A stretch of 64,000 bases of DNA from the NCBI GenBank assembly GCA_963837325.1, contig CAWIMV010000001.1:372001-436000 (forward strand), in the 5' to 3' direction. The first letter of the stretch is position 1. Each line of letters starts with the position of its first letter. The DNA is from CAVQKZ01 sp963837325. Its GTDB lineage: Bacteria; Actinomycetota; Actinomycetes; Mycobacteriales; Jatrophihabitantaceae. The notes under the pieces were generated by a model that did no database searches, was not told the origin of the DNA, and worked only from the letters and a program-made list of their open reading frames with translations. Both the position numbers and the translations under genes were made by a program. Positions 60,614 to 64,000 of this stretch are shown here, piece after piece.

Positions 60614-63133
60614 TTAGATGAACCTGATGGCTTGGGCGGCGGCCTCCGCGCGGCCGCGCACGCCGAGTTTGCGGTAGATGTGGCTGGAGTGGTGCATGAC
60701 GGTCTTCGGACTGAGGTAGAGACGTTCGGCGATCTGTGCGTTTGTCAGACCGTCCGCGATGAGGGTCAGCACTTCTACCTCGCGCTCAGATAGCCGTCCG
60801 GCGTCGGGTGCTCCATCGTTGGGGGCGACGATCGCCAGCGCCCCGTCAAGCCCGGTGGCCAAGGGCGACGTCTGGGTCCGGCCCACGGCGCGTGCGCGAT
60901 CAAGCGCTGCCGCGGCCGATTGATCCCAGCGTCGTGCCGCACCGTCGCGGACGGCACGGTCGAACTCAGTGGCGCCGAAGAGGCGTCGGGTCCGGGTGAT
61001 CGCCTCGTCGTACTGCGCCGCCGCTGAACCGGGCAACTGTCGCCGCAAGGCCGGCAACTGGGTCAAGACGCCGCCGTGCAGGTCCGCGGCGACCTGCCAT
61101 TCCCCGCGCTCAACAGCGTGGGTCACCAGGGCGGTCACGGCCAGGCCGACGCCGTGTTCGTAGCTGATCTCCTGCGCTTCGACGATGGCGGGTTCGAGCC
61201 GCTGCCCGAACGCGGCGTCATCACCTCGGGCGCCGGCAAGCACGGCGAGAACGATCTGGGTGGTGACCCTTCCGCGGCGGTCCCCCGATGCTTCGGTCAG
61301 GGCTAGCACCTGGGCCATCCGCGCTTCCAGTTTGGTGGGATCGAGGTCGCCGCTACTGAGGGCTTCGGCCTGAAGGGCGCGGGCCCGCGCTCGGTCGTTG
61401 CCGGACGAGATGGCTGCGGTGACCGCCTCCCGAGCTCGTTCCCGAGCTTGGGGCGCCTCGCCGAGCTGACCGTGCAAAAGCGACAGTCGCACCAGGTGCT
61501 CGGCGCGCCACCAACCCAGCTCGGCCGGGCAGCGCGAGAGGGCCTCGAGGGTGAGATCACGGGCGCGCTGCGCGTCGCCGTAGAGCCGCAGCGCGTAGGT
61601 CAGATGCTCGACGGCACGCAGCTCGCGACGCGGTTCGCCGAGTTCCGCGGTTGCGGCGGCCGCGTGTTCCAGCTCGGTCAGGAGCAGCGCGGCGTCCTGC
61701 GTCCGGAGAACACCGGCCCGGCGGTCCAGGGCCAGCCGAGCCGCCCATCCGCGGCACACTGCGCCAGCTTCGGCGGGCACCTGGTCCTGGTGGTCGATGG
61801 CGACGTCGAGCCAGCGCCTCCCGGCGGCGAACTGGCCGCGGTTGAGCCAATACGGGCCGAGTGCGGCGGCAGCCCGGGCCAGCTGCCCGAACTGACCCTG
61901 AGCGGCCAGCCAGTCGAACGCGGCGGCGACTTCGGAGACCTCGGGATCGATGCGGTGGTACCAGGCGGCCTCTGCCGAGCTTTCCAGTCCGGCGTCGGCC
62001 GCCAGCACAAGCTGCAGGTAGTACTCGGCGTGGCGACGCTGCACGGCAACGACCTCGCCGCAGCCGCGCAGCCGCTCCCGCGCCACCGAGCCGATAGTGT
62101 CCAGGAGCCGGAAGCGTTGGCCGCCCCCGTGTGGTTCGGGCAGCGGCTCCACCAAATGCAGATCCACCAGCGTGGTCAGGGCGTCCAGCACGAGCTGCGG
62201 CTGCAGCGGCCCGGCTGCGTCCAGGTCTGCGCCCACCGTCTCGGCCGCGTCGAGCGACCAAGTGCCCCGGAAGACACCCAGTCGGGTGAACAGCGTTTCC
62301 TCGACCGGGTTGAGCAGAGCAAGGCTCCAGTCGATCGCCTCCCGCAGCCCGCGATGTCGCGTGGCGGCACCGACCGTCGCCCGGCCGAGCACCGGCCAGT
62401 GTCCGCCGTCGGCGGCGGTCAGTCGCTCGAGCAGCTGGGCCGGGGCGAGGGCCCGGCTACGGGCCGCGGCGAGCTCGATGGCCAGCGGCACCCCGTCGAG
62501 ACGTCGGCAGATCTCAGCGACCGCGATCATGCCCGCGCGATCGGGCGCGAACTGCGGGTTGACCGCGCGCGCCCGCGCGCAGAACAGGCGCCCGGCCGGC
62601 GAACCGGCCGGATCGTCGCCGGCGTCGGTGTCCAGCGGCGCGAGCGGCACCACCTGCTCACCGGCCAGATGCAGCGGACGGCGGCTGGTCACCAGCAGGC
62701 TGAGGTCCGGCGCGCACCCGACCAGGTCACCGAGCAGCGCCGCGGCCGCGATGACCTGCTCGAAATTGTCCACGACCACGAGCTGGTGTCGGCCGCGCAG
62801 GACCGCGGCGAGCCGATCGAGCGTCGCGCTGCCGGCCAGCACCGCGATGCCCAGCTGCCGACACAGCTCAGCGGCAACCGAGTCCGCGTCGACGACGGCC
62901 GACAGGTCGACCAGCACGGCACCGTGCCGGAACTGCTCGTGCGCCCGGTGCGCGACCTCGACGGCCAGCCGGGTCTTGCCCACCCCGCCCAGCCCGGTCA
63001 GCGTGACCAGCCGCCGACGCTCGACGGTCAGCAGGTCGAGTACCAGGGCGACCTCGTCCGCGCGGCCCAGCAGGTCGGTGACCGGGGCCGGAACGGTGCC
63101 GAGCCCGAGCAACCCGTCGGCAGCCTCGCTCAC
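60614..63133 (-). CDS. Large NB-ARC/LuxR-type regulator
   Basis: Predicted protein of 839 residues from GTG 63133. An AAA/NB-ARC ATPase follows the start, with Walker A GLGGVGKTR (47-55), Walker B LVVVDNFEQ near 117 and LLVTSRRPLHLAGEQVVPLA. A helical TPR-like middle part (about 400-740) follows, and a LuxR helix-turn-helix at the C-terminal 65 residues (LSEREVEVLTLIADGLTNAQ, YLSPKTVMHHSSHIYRKLGV). GTG 63133 is chosen since the family N-terminus (LGLGTVPAPVTDLLGR) begins just after. It is divergent from the glycine-rich secreted protein by 200 bp and may control it. Confidence 0.87.
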   Translation of the reverse strand: MSEAADGLLGLGTVPAPVTDLLGRADEVALVLDLLTVERRRLVTLTGLGGVGKTRLAVEVAHRAHEQFRHGAVLVDLSAVVDADSVAAELCRQLGIAVLAGSATLDRLAAVLRGRHQLVVVDNFEQVIAAAALLGDLVGCAPDLSLLVTSRRPLHLAGEQVVPLAPLDTDAGDDPAGSPAGRLFCARARAVNPQFAPDRAGMIAVAEICRRLDGVPLAIELAAARSRALAPAQLLERLTAADGGHWPVLGRATVGAATRHRGLREAIDWSLALLNPVEETLFTRLGVFRGTWSLDAAETVGADLDAAGPLQPQLVLDALTTLVDLHLVEPLPEPHGGGQRFRLLDTIGSVARERLRGCGEVVAVQRRHAEYYLQLVLAADAGLESSAEAAWYHRIDPEVSEVAAAFDWLAAQGQFGQLARAAAALGPYWLNRGQFAAGRRWLDVAIDHQDQVPAEAGAVCRGWAARLALDRRAGVLRTQDAALLLTELEHAAAATAELGEPRRELRAVEHLTYALRLYGDAQRARDLTLEALSRCPAELGWWRAEHLVRLSLLHGQLGEAPQARERAREAVTAAISSGNDRARARALQAEALSSGDLDPTKLEARMAQVLALTEASGDRRGRVTTQIVLAVLAGARGDDAAFGQRLEPAIVEAQEISYEHGVGLAVTALVTHAVERGEWQVAADLHGGVLTQLPALRRQLPGSAAAQYDEAITRTRRLFGATEFDRAVRDGAARRWDQSAAAALDRARAVGRTQTSPLATGLDGALAIVAPNDGAPDAGRLSEREVEVLTLIADGLTNAQIAERLYLSPKTVMHHSSHIYRKLGVRGRAEAAAQAIRFI

Positions 63134-63335
63134 CGTGCCGGTGCAGCTGTCATCTCGCCCCGGACCCCCTTTATGGCGATTGTGCGCGCCGGACGTCCCC
63201 ACCACCAGCCCGCGAATAGGGCGATCGCCCGATGCGACCGGGCGCAGCCCTCTCGATGATGGGCCCGGGCATCCAGCGGGTGCTCGCTGAACGCCCCGCG
63301 CAATCGATGCCGAGGTCCGGCCCTGGAGGTCACCG

Positions 63336-64000
63336 ATGATCACATCACTGCGCCCGGGGCGCCCCGCCGCGACGTCGCACCGGACCCGGCGCGCGCTGGG
63401 TGCCGCCATCGCCGCTACGGCCTCGACTGCGGCGCTGTTCGCCGCGACGGGCGCCGCTTCGGCCGCCACCTCGTCGTGCGCACCCGACGGGACGTGCACG
63501 GTGAGCTTCGCCTACACCGGCGCGCCGGAGTCCTGGACCGTGCCCGCCAATGTCACCTCGCTCACGGTCACCATCGCCGGCGCGTCCGGCGGGAATGCAG
63601 AGAACGGCGCCGCGGGCGGTGGTCCTGGCGGTCAATTCACGACCACGATCCCGGTCCAGCCGGGCCAGGTGCTGAGCGTCGCTGTCGGCGGTCGCGGGGC
63701 CGACGGGCAAGATTTCCATACCGGTCCGAAAGGGAGTTCACCGGGCGGCGCGGGTGGCTACGGCGGCGGCGGAAACGGAGCCAGCGCGGCAACCAACAGC
63801 GTCCACATTACCGGCGGGGGTGGTGGTGGCGGGTCGTTCCTGACTGCCGTGAGCGGCGCGACCCAGACACTCCTGGCGACCGCCGGCGGCGGCGGCGCAA
63901 GCGGCGGCAGCGCTGCCGGCGGTGCCGGCGGTGCCGGCGGACCGGGTCAGGCCGGGCTCTCCCTTCTTGCGGGTGCCCCGGACGCCGGTGGCGGCGGCAC
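63336..64000 (+). CDS. Glycine-rich secreted protein (3' end outside window)
   Basis: Open from ATG 63336 (GGAGG 6 nt upstream) to the right edge, 221 codons. The signal peptide ends near 43 (ATGAASA). The mature part starts with a beta domain (CTVSFAYTGAPESWTVPANV, SLTVTIAGASGG) and runs into Gly-rich tracts (GGPGGQF, GGYGGGGNGAS, GGAGGAGGPGQAG). This pattern is that of glycine-rich PE_PGRS-like or adhesin-like surface proteins, without a PE domain. Function unknown. Confidence 0.8.
   Translation, partial: MITSLRPGRPAATSHRTRRALGAAIAATASTAALFAATGAASAATSSCAPDGTCTVSFAYTGAPESWTVPANVTSLTVTIAGASGGNAENGAAGGGPGGQFTTTIPVQPGQVLSVAVGGRGADGQDFHTGPKGSSPGGAGGYGGGGNGASAATNSVHITGGGGGGGSFLTAVSGATQTLLATAGGGGASGGSAAGGAGGAGGPGQAGLSLLAGAPDAGGGG

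Noticed and set aside
61448..63259. A 603-codon open frame on the forward strand opposite the LuxR-type regulator gene.
   Set aside because: It is antisense to a clear NB-ARC/LuxR gene, rich in Arg/Gln/Gly, and matches no family. Such frames are common opposite high-GC genes.

Overview
The window is high-GC DNA (strong G/C preference at third codon positions, GTG/TTG starts, many ATGA stop-start overlaps, leaderless-type promoters) and reads as chromosome of a soil-type actinomycete. The genus cannot be told from the sequence. It holds about 55 protein genes, no rRNA, no intact tRNA, no CRISPR array and no complete mobile element. Scars of IS256 and IS21 elements and a 3' tRNA-Arg fragment are visible.

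Left part (1-8.5 kb): a LacI-type regulator, cut by the window edge, and a secreted aldose 1-epimerase share a near-identical operator. Next come a PadR regulator with an FtsX-type ABC exporter, headed by two abutting palindromes, then a tandem pair of secreted DUF2690 proteins closed by a 20-bp hairpin, and an EthD-like protein.

Catabolic island (8.5-19.6 kb): a TetR gene, a forward operon (MHS-type transporter, MBL-fold hydrolase, QuiC-type 3-dehydroshikimate dehydratase) and a converging reverse operon (quinate/shikimate dehydrogenase, a Liv-type ABC importer with a fused LivM-LivG protein, type II dehydroquinase). Both operons start at the same 19-bp operator. Together they form a quinate/shikimate to protocatechuate pathway with two uptake systems.

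Middle part (19.6-32.6 kb): a secreted alpha/beta-hydrolase; a second PadR system in which two promoters about 3 kb apart share a 35-nt element, driving a membrane protein and an ABC exporter; an SAM methyltransferase; a secreted M28-like peptidase that seems to lack a zinc ligand; a diguanylate cyclase; an MFS exporter; and a diiron ODP-like protein.

Cell-surface part (32.7-52.6 kb): three small secreted paralogues with SipW-like leaders sit in line with an 866-residue protein carrying two DUF3494 ice-binding domains. A transposase scar and membrane proteins follow, then a polysaccharide locus: two DegT aminotransferases, an SDR epimerase, a Gfo/Idh oxidoreductase, two left-handed beta-helix acyltransferases (one strikingly LpxA-like), a GT4 glycosyltransferase, a flippase-like protein and large membrane proteins.

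Right end (52.7-64 kb): a SnoaL-like/TetR divergent pair around a 33-bp palindrome, a frameshifted SRPBCC remnant, a two-component system next to an ABC exporter, a NIPSNAP protein, an NDH-2-like oxidoreductase, a 0.7-kb scar region, a large NB-ARC/LuxR regulator and, divergent from it, the start of a glycine-rich secreted protein that runs off the window.
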